Shown here: piece by piece, positions 1-8,850 of the stretch
Layout: each line of letters begins with the position of its first letter
How positions within the stretch are numbered: position 1 is the first letter of the stretch
Assembly (NCBI RefSeq): GCF_003435815.1
Contig: NZ_QTUV01000007.1
Span: 37,844 to 101,843 of the forward strand
DNA length: 64,000 bases
Origin: Dorea sp. AM10-31
GTDB lineage: Bacteria > Bacillota > Clostridia > Lachnospirales > Lachnospiraceae
Direction of reading: 5' to 3'
Translations under genes and position numbers: made by a program
Notes under the pieces: generated by a model
Databases searched by the model: none
Told to the model about the DNA's origin: nothing
What the model saw: only the letters and a program-made list of their open reading frames with translations

Positions 1-60
1 CATAAGAATAAGGGAAGCGGGTGGTAATGTGAACATTACCACCCGCTTCCCTTATTCTAT
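1..60 (-). terminator. Long perfect hairpin downstream of hpf
   Basis: Positions 5-29 and 34-58 are perfectly complementary (25 bp) around a TGAA loop. The hairpin begins 16 bases beyond the hpf stop, so it most likely ends hpf transcription. Neither side has a clean run of T, only a T-rich TTATTCT stretch, and the arm is longer than most terminators. A bidirectional terminator serving a gene left of the window, or a small palindromic repeat, is equally possible. Confidence 0.65.
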
Positions 61-75
61 GTCTTGCTCGTAGCT

Positions 76-609
76 TTATGAAAACTCTGGTTCTATCAAT
101 CCGAAAGAGCCGTTTTTGCGTTTGTAGACTACGTTGACTTCTTCGGTCTCTGCGTTGCAGAATACGTAGAAATCGTGTCCGAGCAGTTCCATCTGGATGC
201 ATGCATCTTCCGGATACATTGGTTTGATGCCGAATTTCTTTGTGCGGACGATCTTGATCTCGTCTTCATCTGTATTCTCTGCGGTATCGAAAAATTCCTG
301 TTTAAAGTTGCCGCCTTCCTGCTGTCTGGCAACAAGTTTGTTCTTATATTTGCGAAGCTGGCGTTCAATAACCTCTTCGACAAGATCGATGGATACATAC
401 ATGTCACTGCTGACTTGTTCGGAACGGATAATTGTACCTTTTACAGGGATTGTAACTTCAATTTTTTGATGTTCTTTCTGTACGCTTAAGGTTACGTGAA
501 TTTCCGTCTCTGGAGTGAAGTACCTTTCTAATTTTCCTAACTTACTTTCTACAGCTTGTTTTAAGCCTGGTGTTACATCGATGTTTTTTCCGATAATGAT
601 AAACTTCAT
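76..609 (-). CDS. hpf: Ribosome hibernation-promoting factor, long form
   Basis: The 177-residue protein has the N-terminal S30AE/RaiA fold (about 1-98, opening MKFIIIGKNIDVTP) and the C-terminal domain (about 124-173) that dimerises ribosomes into 100S particles in Firmicutes. An acidic linker rich in Asp and Glu joins them. The family binds the 30S decoding region during slow growth and silences ribosomes. An upstream in-frame ATG would add 16 residues, but the ATG at 609 follows a good AAAGGAG site and starts where the family starts, so it is preferred. The gene is last in a minus-strand series after typA, the PAP2 gene and the PsiE-like gene, with its own promoter candidate in the 100-base gap. 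Confidence 0.95.
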   Translation of the reverse strand: MKFIIIGKNIDVTPGLKQAVESKLGKLERYFTPETEIHVTLSVQKEHQKIEVTIPVKGTIIRSEQVSSDMYVSIDLVEEVIERQLRKYKNKLVARQQEGGNFKQEFFDTAENTDEDEIKIVRTKKFGIKPMYPEDACIQMELLGHDFYVFCNAETEEVNVVYKRKNGSFGLIEPEFS

Positions 610-691
610 GATGCTCAACTCCTTTTTGACATTTTTCAGATATATAAAATCTGACAATTTCTACACAGAAAGAAATATATCTGATATATTT

Positions 692-720
692 AGTATAACA
701 TGTTTGTTGACTATTGTATA
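692..720 (-). promoter_or_regulatory. Candidate sigma-A promoter of hpf
   Basis: Reading the minus strand, TATACA (720-715) and TATACT (697-692) are separated by 17 bases, and the -10 box is preceded by TG one base away (extended -10). An 8-bp inverted repeat (673-691) follows in the untranslated leader. The -35 match is only 4 of 6. Confidence 0.5.
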
Positions 721-1325
721 GCATGAATTACTTCAATTCTGGAAATTTTTCCATTATGCATTTTTGCAACACGAAGTCCGCAGTTTGAATAGTAGGCGCA
801 GGCACCGACACCGATATCGGTTTCTCCTTTTTTCAGGCTTTCTTCCAGAATATCTCGAAGTGTGGCAGTATCTTCTTCGTAAGGAAGCGAGATACCCAGA
901 AGTTTATTAGCAAGTTTTACTTTCGTCGTTGCGCGCAAAATAGTTTCGTTTGGAATATCAAATTCACAGAACAGATATTTCCTTGTTGCAAATAAAACAG
1001 CAATCGCACATACGCCGATCAGGCTAGAATAGCTGGAAGAGTGATCGATGATGATCTGTCTTGCAATCGCAAAGATCAGAACTTCAAATACAGTCGCCGG
1101 TGTATGATAATAAACCATGCGGATAAGCTCCACTCCGATGATCAGATTAAAACAGGTTTCCAGCAGATCGTCATAGTTTGGCCACGTATTCAGATCCGGA
1201 ACATTGGCAAGTGATGTGGCGATCCGCACGCATAATAAAATAATACCGGCAGCCAGCATCAAAGCAATGAAAAGTTCCAGAATTTCGGTCAGTCGTTTTA
1301 AAAAATTGGCAATGATTGTTCGCAT
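711..1325 (-). CDS. PsiE-like integral membrane protein
   Basis: This 204-residue protein has four hydrophobic segments in its first two thirds (about 14-36, 55-72, 79-92 and 98-113), followed by a soluble C-terminal region (about 125-204). The membrane part resembles the PsiE (phosphate-starvation-inducible E) family, whose biochemical role is unknown. The C-terminal part, with a Gly-rich GVGACAYYSNCG stretch, may be a small regulatory domain of the TrkA-C or transporter-associated type, but I cannot confirm this by eye. The gene starts 12 bases after the PAP2 stop, which suggests co-transcription with typA and the PAP2 gene. Nothing nearby concerns phosphate, so no phosphate role is claimed. 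Confidence 0.6.
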   Translation of the reverse strand: MRTIIANFLKRLTEILELFIALMLAAGIILLCVRIATSLANVPDLNTWPNYDDLLETCFNLIIGVELIRMVYYHTPATVFEVLIFAIARQIIIDHSSSYSSLIGVCAIAVLFATRKYLFCEFDIPNETILRATTKVKLANKLLGISLPYEEDTATLRDILEESLKKGETDIGVGACAYYSNCGLRVAKMHNGKISRIEVIHAIQ

Positions 1326-1337
1326 AAAATTCTCCTC

Positions 1338-2225
1338 TTAGTGTTTGCTGTATTTGGTAAACAGATAAGGATAAAAATAAATGATCCATAACAGCAGTAT
1401 AAAATATTCGGCGGATTTTGCCAAGATAGAAGAGCCGAAAATAAAAGAGATGATGAGTTTCACGCAAAGTGTCAGTAGTATACCAATGATAAATTTCAAA
1501 ATCTGACCTTTTCCGGAGCAGGTATCCGGTTGAAAGTCCAGATGTGTGCGTTCAAGATACCAGCCCAGGGCAAAGCCCAGTCCGGCTCCGGCAGCTTTGA
1601 AGCAGTCCATTGCGTATTTCAAAGCAATCATCTGTCCATGATATAAATACCATGCATAGCCGGCGAGAGCGAATGCGAGTATACCGAGCAGGACAGAAAT
1701 CTGTGCGGTGCAAGTAGTAACATTTTCAAGTTTTGAACGGAAATGCCAGAAAACGGATGCAATGATAATGGACAGACCCATAGATACGAAAACATCCTTT
1801 GGTGTGTGACATCCGAGATACATTCTGGAAAAACCAACACATAAAAATGCGAGTATAAACAGTATTTTTGCCCATGTTTTTTTGGCACGGAGAGCTAACG
1901 GGAAGAAGAGACATGTAGCCCCTTGAGTATGGCCGCTTGGGAAGGAATATCCGGTGGCGGCAGGAATTGCACTTTTTACAGCTTTAAATTCTGGATCCAG
2001 AATCCATGGTCTTGGAATCCGGAAAGTGATCTTTAACGCCTGCACACAGAATCCTGCTGTGAAATAAGTAAAGCCCAGATAATAAGCAAAGCGCTTATCC
2101 GCGCACCAGTACAGTGCGCAGATAACCGCTATGATTAATAGTTCCTGACCAAAATAAGTGACAAATTGCATGATTTCGTTGAAAAACGGTGTTCGAATAT
2201 TTTCTAATTGCCACAAAAAGATCAT
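1338..2225 (-). CDS. PAP2-family membrane phosphatase
   Basis: The 295-residue polytopic protein carries the full PAP2 signature: K65-x6-R72-P73, P96-S-G-H99, and S133-R134-x5-H140-x3-D144. This is the acid phosphatase/haloperoxidase fold that removes phosphate from lipid or isoprenoid phosphates at the membrane, for example phosphatidate, phosphatidylglycerophosphate or undecaprenyl diphosphate. At least six further hydrophobic segments follow, so it is longer than minimal PAP2 proteins. Its ATG overlaps the typA stop (ATGA), which argues for translational coupling. The substrate cannot be read from sequence. Confidence 0.88.
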   Translation of the reverse strand: MIFLWQLENIRTPFFNEIMQFVTYFGQELLIIAVICALYWCADKRFAYYLGFTYFTAGFCVQALKITFRIPRPWILDPEFKAVKSAIPAATGYSFPSGHTQGATCLFFPLALRAKKTWAKILFILAFLCVGFSRMYLGCHTPKDVFVSMGLSIIIASVFWHFRSKLENVTTCTAQISVLLGILAFALAGYAWYLYHGQMIALKYAMDCFKAAGAGLGFALGWYLERTHLDFQPDTCSGKGQILKFIIGILLTLCVKLIISFIFGSSILAKSAEYFILLLWIIYFYPYLFTKYSKH

Positions 2226-4048
2226 GATCGATTTCCTCTTTTTCTCATCTTTGGATCCAGAATCTTTTTACGGATTCTTAAGTTTTTCGGAGTTACTTCC
2301 AGTAATTCGTCTGTGTCGATGAAGTCCAGTGCCTGCTCCAGACTTAATACTTTCGGAGGTGTCAGACGAAGTGCTTCATCTGCACTGGAGGAACGGGTAT
2401 TGGTAAGATGTTTGGTCTTACATACATTGACTTCGATATCGTCTGTTTTTGCATTTTCTCCGATAACCATACCGGAATATACTTTTTCGCCGGCACCGAT
2501 GAACAGCACACCGCGTTCCTGGGCACTGAACAGTCCGTAAGTTACAGATTCGCCTGTCTCAAATGCGATCAGAGAGCCCTGCTTACGGTAAGTGATGTCT
2601 CCCTTGTACGGAGCATAGCCGTCAAATGCAGTATTGATGATACCATTTCCTTTTGTATCTGTTAAGAATTCTCCACGGTATCCGATCAGACCACGTGCCG
2701 GAATACGGAATTCCAGACGGGTATATCCGCCACCGGTTGCACCCATGTTCTGCAGCTCACCTTTACGCTGGCTTAATTTGTCGATGACAGTTCCGGTAAA
2801 TTCGTCCGGCACATCGATATAAGCTGTCTCCATAGGCTCTAATAATTTACCTTTTTCGTCTTTCTTATAAAGAACTTCTGCTTTGCTGACTGCAAATTCA
2901 TAACCTTCACGGCGCATATTCTCAATTAGAACGGATAAATGAAGTTCGCCACGTCCGGATACTTTGAAGCTGTCCATGTTCTCGGTATCTTCTACACGAA
3001 GGCTGACATCTGTGTTCAGCTCGCGGAACAGACGATCACGTAAGTGACGGGAAGTAACGTATTTTCCCTCCTGTCCGGCAAACGGACTGTCGTTAACGAT
3101 GAAGTTCATGGAAATCGTTGGCTCTGAAATCTTCTGGAACGGAATTGCGTTCGGAGCTTCCGGAGAACAGAGTGTATCACCGATGGAAATATCAGAAATA
3201 CCGGAGATTGCAACGATAGATCCAATCGTAGCTTCTTTTACTTCTACTTTGTTCAGACCGTCAAATTCATAAAGTTTGCTGATTTTTACTTTTTCCTGTT
3301 TGTCAGGATCATGATGGTTTACAAGAACCATATCTTGATTTACACGGATTGTACCGTTATCAACTTTGCCGACACCGATTCTTCCGACATATTCATTGTA
3401 ATCGATTGTACTGATCAGTACCTGCGTCGGAGCTTCCGGATCACCTTCCGGAGCCGGGATATACTCTAAGATTGTCTCAAAAAGAGGCTTCATATCTTTC
3501 TCTTCATCAGAGAGATCCAGAACTGCAACACCTGCTTTTGCAGAAGCGTAAACGAACGGACAGTCTAATTGTTCATCTGAAGCATCCAGATCCATGAACA
3601 GTTCAAGAACTTCGTCGATAACTTCATCCGGTCTTGCTTCCGGACGGTCGATCTTATTGATACATACGATAACCGGAAGTTCCAGTTCCAGTGCCTTTCT
3701 TAGAACGAATTTGGTCTGTGGCATAGCACCTTCAAATGCATCTACAACGAGGACAACGCCGTTTACCATTTTTAAAACACGTTCTACCTCGCCACCGAAA
3801 TCAGCATGCCCCGGTGTGTCGATAATGTTGATCTTTGTATTTTTATAATAGACTGCTGTGTTTTTGGAAAGGATTGTGATTCCACGCTCACGTTCAATAT
3901 CGTTGGAATCCATAACACGTTCTTCCACTTCCTGGTTTTCACGGAATACACCGCTTTGCTTCAATAATTCGTCAACCAATGTCGTTTTACCGTGATCGAC
4001 ATGGGCAATGATTGCTATATTACGTACATCTTCGCGTTTTGTCTTCAT
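2222..4048 (-). CDS. typA: Ribosome-associated GTPase TypA/BipA
   Basis: The 608-residue translational GTPase has G1 AHVDHGKT at 15-22, followed by the switch region with RERGIT, DTPGHADFGGEVER, and NKIDR. Domains II, III and V follow, then the BipA-specific C-terminal domain, including the VSGRGELHLSVLIE region. Its length matches BipA (about 600) and it lacks the extra domains of EF-G and LepA. BipA binds ribosomes and helps 50S assembly and growth under stress or cold. It is the first gene of the minus-strand group and is transcribed away from the SSB-like gene. Confidence 0.97.
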   Translation of the reverse strand: MKTKREDVRNIAIIAHVDHGKTTLVDELLKQSGVFRENQEVEERVMDSNDIERERGITILSKNTAVYYKNTKINIIDTPGHADFGGEVERVLKMVNGVVLVVDAFEGAMPQTKFVLRKALELELPVIVCINKIDRPEARPDEVIDEVLELFMDLDASDEQLDCPFVYASAKAGVAVLDLSDEEKDMKPLFETILEYIPAPEGDPEAPTQVLISTIDYNEYVGRIGVGKVDNGTIRVNQDMVLVNHHDPDKQEKVKISKLYEFDGLNKVEVKEATIGSIVAISGISDISIGDTLCSPEAPNAIPFQKISEPTISMNFIVNDSPFAGQEGKYVTSRHLRDRLFRELNTDVSLRVEDTENMDSFKVSGRGELHLSVLIENMRREGYEFAVSKAEVLYKKDEKGKLLEPMETAYIDVPDEFTGTVIDKLSQRKGELQNMGATGGGYTRLEFRIPARGLIGYRGEFLTDTKGNGIINTAFDGYAPYKGDITYRKQGSLIAFETGESVTYGLFSAQERGVLFIGAGEKVYSGMVIGENAKTDDIEVNVCKTKHLTNTRSSSADEALRLTPPKVLSLEQALDFIDTDELLEVTPKNLRIRKKILDPKMRKRGNRS

Positions 4049-4223
4049 ACGAACCTTCCTTTTCTCTTCCTATTAACATATAATTTTCCATTTTTCATTG
4101 TACAACTTTATTAGTTTATCATATTTTATAGAATTTACAAGTATTTAGTTCTAAAAGCATTCCGACTTTCATAAATTATGGTATGACTCAAAATACGATT
4201 CAGAGGAAGGAGAATGTAAAATT
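4049..4223. other. Divergent intergenic region typA / SSB-like gene
   Basis: This AT-rich 175-bp gap lies between divergent genes and must hold promoters for both. No promoter matches consensus well enough to call. The plus-strand gene has a clear AGGAAGGAG ribosome site at about 4202. Confidence 0.4.
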
Positions 4224-4853
4224 ATGTCAGATAAGGTTATTGAAAACAATCAGGTAACAATTATGGGAGAAGTTGTATCAGGCTTTACATTCAGCCACGA
4301 AGTGTTCGGTGAGGGCTTTTATATGGTAGATGTTGATGTGAAGCGTCTGAGCAATTCCAGGGACCGGATACCGGTAATGGTATCGGAACGACTGGTCGAT
4401 GTGAGCCAGGATTATGAAGGGGAATATCTGATGATCTGTGGACAGTTTCGCTCTTACAACCGCCATGAGGAACAGAAAAACAGACTTGTACTGTCCGTGT
4501 TCGCCAGAGAAGTTACATTTATTGAAGAAGAGCCGGATGGAGCGCGGACAAACAATATCTTGCTGGACGGCTATATCTGTAAACTGCCGGTATACCGTAA
4601 AACTCCGCTCGGAAGAGAAATTGCAGATCTTCTGCTTGCGGTGAACCGTCCATATGGAAAATCAGATTACATACCGTGTATCTGCTGGGGAAGAAATGCA
4701 AGATTTGCCTCTGCTTTTGAAGTGGGAGAGCATGTGCAGATCCTTGGGAGAATCCAGAGTCGGGAATATGTAAAGAAACTTTCAGAGACAGAAACCCAGA
4801 AACGCATAGCATATGAAGTTTCGGTAAGCAAACTGGAATGTGTGGGAATTTGA
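4224..4853 (+). CDS. SSB-like protein with two OB folds
   Basis: The 209-residue protein looks like two successive single-stranded-DNA-binding OB folds. The first (about 9-100) begins NQVTIMGEV. The second (about 108-207) has the SSB-like pattern ILLDGYICKLPVYRKTPLGRE, then PCICWGRNA and QILGRIQSREY. Ordinary SSB has one OB fold (about 110 residues) and an acidic flexible tail ending in DDDIPF. This protein has no such tail, so it probably does not recruit the usual SSB partners and is unlikely to be the main replicative SSB. It sits between divergent typA and dapA. Single-stranded nucleic acid binding is inferred. Confidence 0.7.
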   Translation: MSDKVIENNQVTIMGEVVSGFTFSHEVFGEGFYMVDVDVKRLSNSRDRIPVMVSERLVDVSQDYEGEYLMICGQFRSYNRHEEQKNRLVLSVFAREVTFIEEEPDGARTNNILLDGYICKLPVYRKTPLGREIADLLLAVNRPYGKSDYIPCICWGRNARFASAFEVGEHVQILGRIQSREYVKKLSETETQKRIAYEVSVSKLECVGI

Positions 4854-4904
4854 TGGAAAATGAGAGAAAATGACAAAGTACCTGTAAAGGGGGAAAGAGT
4901 TTCA

Positions 4905-4933
4905 TTGACATCATATTTGAATGGTGATAAAAT
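4905..4933 (+). promoter_or_regulatory. Sigma-A promoter of dapA
   Basis: A perfect -35 TTGACA (4905-4910) and -10 TAAAAT (4928-4933) are separated by 17 bases, about 35 bases before dapA. No lysine riboswitch is seen between this promoter and the start codon. Confidence 0.8.
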
Positions 4934-4968
4934 TCTGTTAATAACGAAATGCAGTCAGGAGGATATGT

Positions 4969-5859
4969 ATGTCTATTTTTACAGGTGCAGGTGTAGCCAT
5001 CGTTACACCATTTAACAGCGACGAAACCATTAATTATAATAAACTTGATGAATTGCTTGATTATCATTGTACACACGGTACGGATGCGATCATTATCTGC
5101 GGAACGACCGGAGAATCTGCTACAATGACGGAAGAAGAGCATATGCAGTGTGTGAAATTTGCTATTGACCGTGTGAAAGGCAGAATCCCGGTAATTGCCG
5201 GAACTGGTTCTAATTGCACAAGAACAGCCATCGACATGTCAAAAGAGGCGGCAGATTATGGCGCAGATGGTCTGTTACTGGTAACACCTTATTATAATAA
5301 GGCGACACAGGCAGGACTGATCGGTCACTATACAGCAGTAGCCAAAGAAGCAAAAGCTCCGATTATCATGTACAGCGTTGCAAGCAGAACCGGATGCAAT
5401 ATTGAACCGGCAACGGTTGCAGAGCTTGTTAAGAATGTAGATAATATCGTAGCTGTAAAAGAAGCGTCTGGCAATATTTCACAGGTTGCGAAGATCATGG
5501 CTCTGACAGATGGAAATATTGATTTATATTCCGGTAATGATGACCAGATCGTGCCGATGTTGTCACTGGGAGCCAAAGGTGTTATTTCTGTGCTGTCTAA
5601 TGTTGCGCCGCAGGAAACACATGATATCTGCAAGAAGTTCTTTAATGGAGATGTAAAAGGGAGTGCAGCACTTCAGCTGAAAGCACTGCCTCTTATTGAG
5701 CAACTGTTCTGTGAAGTGAACCCGATTCCGGTTAAGAAAGCAATGCAGCTTATGGGAGTTGAGTGTGGACCGCTTCGCATGCCGCTTACAGAGATCTCTA
5801 AAGAGCATGAACAGGCGCTGGCAAAAGCAATGAAAGATTTCGGAATTCAATTAGCATAA
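4969..5859 (+). CDS. dapA: 4-hydroxy-tetrahydrodipicolinate synthase
   Basis: DapA condenses pyruvate with aspartate semialdehyde, the first committed step to diaminopimelate and lysine. The 296-residue TIM barrel shows GTTGES (45-50), Tyr135 in IMYSVASRTG, and the Schiff-base Lys164 in AVKEASG. An AGGAGG site precedes the ATG. dapB follows about 110 bp downstream after a terminator-like hairpin, so the two may be partly independently expressed. Diaminopimelate is needed for peptidoglycan and lysine. hom and lysC, which use or make the same precursor pool, lie 8 kb downstream. Confidence 0.97.
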   Translation: MSIFTGAGVAIVTPFNSDETINYNKLDELLDYHCTHGTDAIIICGTTGESATMTEEEHMQCVKFAIDRVKGRIPVIAGTGSNCTRTAIDMSKEAADYGADGLLLVTPYYNKATQAGLIGHYTAVAKEAKAPIIMYSVASRTGCNIEPATVAELVKNVDNIVAVKEASGNISQVAKIMALTDGNIDLYSGNDDQIVPMLSLGAKGVISVLSNVAPQETHDICKKFFNGDVKGSAALQLKALPLIEQLFCEVNPIPVKKAMQLMGVECGPLRMPLTEISKEHEQALAKAMKDFGIQLA

Positions 5860-5883
5860 GATACATATTGTGCAGAATATGTG

Positions 5884-5933
5884 AAAAGGATATCATTGGT
5901 TGCTTACTGGCACCAGTTGTGATATCCTTTTTC
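5884..5933 (+). terminator. Terminator between dapA and dapB
   Basis: Twelve-base arms (5884-5895 and 5920-5931) pair around a 24-base loop, and the right arm ends in five T. It lies 25 bases after the dapA stop and may only partly reduce read-through into dapB. Confidence 0.65.
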
Positions 5934-5968
5934 TATGACAATCGTGGGAACATACAGGAGGAAATAAA

Positions 5969-6727
5969 ATGGTACGAGCAATCATGCATGGATGCAATGG
6001 ACATATGGGACAGGTAATTACGGGACTTATTAAAGCCGACGAAGGAATCGAGCTTGTTGCAGGAATTGATAAATATACAGGAATCGCCAATGATTATCCG
6101 GTTTTTGAAAGCCTGGAAAAATGCGATGTGGAAGCAGATGTGATCATTGATTTTTCTAACGCGGCAGCAGCAGATGCTCTGCTTACATACTGCGAAGAGA
6201 AAAAAATGCCGGTTGTTCTCTGCACGACAGGTCTTTCAGAAGAACAACTTGCAAAGATTCCAGAAGCAGCAAAGAAAACAGCAGTTTTAAAATCTGCAAA
6301 TATGTCTCTTGGTATCAATCTTCTGATGAAATTATTAAAAGAAGCAACCAAAGTTCTTGCACCGGCAGGATATGATATGGAGATTGTTGAAAAGCATCAC
6401 AACCAGAAGCTGGACGCACCGAGCGGAACAGCAATTGCGCTTGCGGATTCTATGAATGAAGCAATGGATGAAGCATATCATTATGTATATGACAGAAGCC
6501 AGGAGCGTAAGAAACGTGATACAAAAGAGATTGGGATTTCAGCAGTCCGTGGCGGTACGATTGTAGGGGAACATGAAGTACTGTTTGCCGGAACTGATGA
6601 AGTAATAGAATTTAAGCATACAGCATATTCCAAGACAATCTTTGGAAAAGGTGCCGTGGAAGCTGCCAAATTTCTGGCAGGTAAACCGGCAGGGCTGTAT
6701 GACATGTCGGATGTCATTCAGTTTTAA
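5969..6727 (+). CDS. dapB: 4-hydroxy-tetrahydrodipicolinate reductase
   Basis: DapB reduces the DapA product with NAD(P)H. The 252-residue protein has the nucleotide-binding GCNGHMG near residues 8-14 and the catalytic/substrate loop E141-KHHNQKLDAPSGTA, with the His and Lys needed for catalysis. The C-terminal half keeps the RGG and GEHEV motifs of the family. A CAGGAGG site precedes the ATG. It is followed after 15 bases by fbp. Confidence 0.97.
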   Translation: MVRAIMHGCNGHMGQVITGLIKADEGIELVAGIDKYTGIANDYPVFESLEKCDVEADVIIDFSNAAAADALLTYCEEKKMPVVLCTTGLSEEQLAKIPEAAKKTAVLKSANMSLGINLLMKLLKEATKVLAPAGYDMEIVEKHHNQKLDAPSGTAIALADSMNEAMDEAYHYVYDRSQERKKRDTKEIGISAVRGGTIVGEHEVLFAGTDEVIEFKHTAYSKTIFGKGAVEAAKFLAGKPAGLYDMSDVIQF

Positions 6728-6742
6728 TTATGGGAGGAGTTT

Positions 6743-8695
6743 ATGAAAGAATTAAAAGAACGTTATCTGGAGAGACTTTCTGAGCTGTACCCGACCATCG
6801 CTAAGGCATCAACGGAGATTATTAATCTTCAGGCAATTTTGAATCTTCCGAAAGGAACCGAACATTTCCTGACGGATATTCACGGAGAATATGAGGCGTT
6901 TTCACATGTGCTGAAGAACGGCTCAGGTTCTGTGCGCCGTAAAATTGATGATGTATTTGGAAATACTTTGAGTAGCAGAGACAAACAATCTCTGGCTACT
7001 CTTATTTATTATCCAAAAGAAAAGATGGATCGGATCAGACAGACCGAAGAGAGTATGGAGGACTGGTACAAGATTACATTGTACCGGTTAATTGAAGTGT
7101 GTAAATGCGCAGCAAGCAAATACACAAGATCAAAAGTGCGAAAGGCACTGCCGAAAGAATTTGCTTATGTGATCGAGGAGCTGATTACGGTGCGTCCGGA
7201 AGTTTCGGACAAAGAGTCGTATTATAACTCCATTGTAAGCACGATCATCGGAATTGGCAGAGCAGAACCTTTTATTGTGGCGCTTAGTGAGCTGATCCAG
7301 AGACTGACGGTGGATCACCTGCATATTGTAGGAGATGTATATGACAGAGGTCCGGGACCGCACATCATCATGGACAAATTAAAGAATTATCATTCCGTAG
7401 ACATTCAGTGGGGGAATCATGATGTACTGTGGATGGGGGCAGCTGCCGGGCAGCGTGGCTGTATCGCAAATGTGATCCGTATCTGCGCAAGATATGGCAA
7501 TCTGGATATTCTGGAGGATGGATATGGGATCAACCTGCTTCCGCTTGCGACATTTGCACTTCGGGTATATAAGGATGATCCGTGTGAATGTTTCAAATTA
7601 AAAGGAGAGCAGAATAGAGACATCAATGAAAAACAGCTTGAGATACGGATGCACAAAGCAATGTCGGTTATTCAATTTAAAGTGGAAGGACAGATTATCA
7701 AAAAGAATCCGGGATTTCATCTGGAGGATCGCAATCTGTTAGACAAGATCGATTATGAACGTGGTGTTATAACTCTGGATGGAAAAGAATATGAGATGCT
7801 GGATATAAATTTTCCGACAATCGATCCGAAACATCCATATGCGCTCAGCAAAGACGAGGAAGAGATCATGTCGCGGCTTGAAAGTGCATTTTTAAACTGT
7901 GAGAAACTGCAGGATCATATGCGCTTTCTGTTGAACAAGGGTGGACTCTACAAAGTCTATAATGGAAATCTGCTCTATCATGGCTGTGTTCCGCTTAAAG
8001 AGGACGGAACATTGAAAAGTGTACGGCTGTACGGCAGATCCTACAAAGGAAAGAGTCTGTATGAAGTGTTGGAAAGCTATGTGCGAAAAGGATTTTATGC
8101 ATTAAATAAGAGGGAAAAAGAGCGGGGAAAGGACATGATGTGGTATATCTGGTTGAGTGAAAATTCCCCGTTGTTTGGAAAAGATAAAATGGCAACATTT
8201 GAACGTTATTTCCTTGCTGAAAAAGAGACGCATAAAGAAAAGAAAAACCCATATTATAATTTGCTTGAAAATGAAAAAGTAATCAATATGATTCTGAAAG
8301 AATTTGGACTGACCGAAGAGAGTGCACATATCATTAACGGGCATGTGCCGGTGAAAGCGATTACGGGAGAAAGCCCGATCAAATGTAACGGAAAAGTGCT
8401 TGTGATCGATGGCGGATTTTCCAGAGCCTATCAGAAACAGACCGGCATTGCAGGATATACGTTGATCTATAATTCTTACGGACTGATTCTTGCGGCGCAT
8501 GAACCGTTTGAATCAACAGAAGCAGCGATTGAAAAAGAAAGCGACATCCATTCAGACAGCGTTGTTGTAAAACGTGTGCTGGAGAGAAAGCTGGTAGGAG
8601 ATACTGATATAGGTCAGGAGTTAAAAGAACAGATTGAAGATCTGAAAATGCTTCTTCAGGCATACAGAAGCGGTGAGATTACAGAGCGTATGTAA
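6743..8695 (+). CDS. fbp: Fructose-1,6-bisphosphatase, class III
   Basis: The 650-residue protein is the large Firmicutes class III enzyme, unrelated to the E. coli class I type. Metal-binding motifs of the metallophosphatase fold are visible: DIHGEYEAF near the start, GDVYDRGPGPH, and WGNHDVLWMGAAAG. A later INGHVPVK and DGGFSRAYQ complete the site. The enzyme dephosphorylates fructose 1,6-bisphosphate in gluconeogenesis. A GGGAGG site precedes the ATG, 15 bases after dapB. Confidence 0.96.
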   Translation: MKELKERYLERLSELYPTIAKASTEIINLQAILNLPKGTEHFLTDIHGEYEAFSHVLKNGSGSVRRKIDDVFGNTLSSRDKQSLATLIYYPKEKMDRIRQTEESMEDWYKITLYRLIEVCKCAASKYTRSKVRKALPKEFAYVIEELITVRPEVSDKESYYNSIVSTIIGIGRAEPFIVALSELIQRLTVDHLHIVGDVYDRGPGPHIIMDKLKNYHSVDIQWGNHDVLWMGAAAGQRGCIANVIRICARYGNLDILEDGYGINLLPLATFALRVYKDDPCECFKLKGEQNRDINEKQLEIRMHKAMSVIQFKVEGQIIKKNPGFHLEDRNLLDKIDYERGVITLDGKEYEMLDINFPTIDPKHPYALSKDEEEIMSRLESAFLNCEKLQDHMRFLLNKGGLYKVYNGNLLYHGCVPLKEDGTLKSVRLYGRSYKGKSLYEVLESYVRKGFYALNKREKERGKDMMWYIWLSENSPLFGKDKMATFERYFLAEKETHKEKKNPYYNLLENEKVINMILKEFGLTEESAHIINGHVPVKAITGESPIKCNGKVLVIDGGFSRAYQKQTGIAGYTLIYNSYGLILAAHEPFESTEAAIEKESDIHSDSVVVKRVLERKLVGDTDIGQELKEQIEDLKMLLQAYRSGEITERM

Positions 8696-8850
8696 TGTGA
8701 AAACAATGCTGATTGTAAAACTGTGACATAGATGTAAAATAATCCCAGAATCGTGAAAGTATAGAATCTGCAAAAATGTAAATATTACATGATAACAAGT
8801 ATTACTTGATAAATAGATAAATATACAGGAACGAAAGGGAGAATGAAAAT
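8696..8850 (+). other. Intergenic fbp / lipoprotein, possible promoter
   Basis: This AT-rich 155-bp gap has a weak promoter candidate: TTGTAA (8713-8718), 16 bases, TAAAAT (8735-8740). No terminator for fbp is visible. Confidence 0.35.

Noticed and set aside
2222..4048. LepA/EF-4 or EF-G
   Set aside because: Length and domain order fit BipA; the EF-G domain IV and the LepA C-terminal domain are absent.
4854..4968. Lysine riboswitch before dapA
   Set aside because: The promoter-to-start distance is about 35 bases, far too short for the aptamer of about 180 bases.
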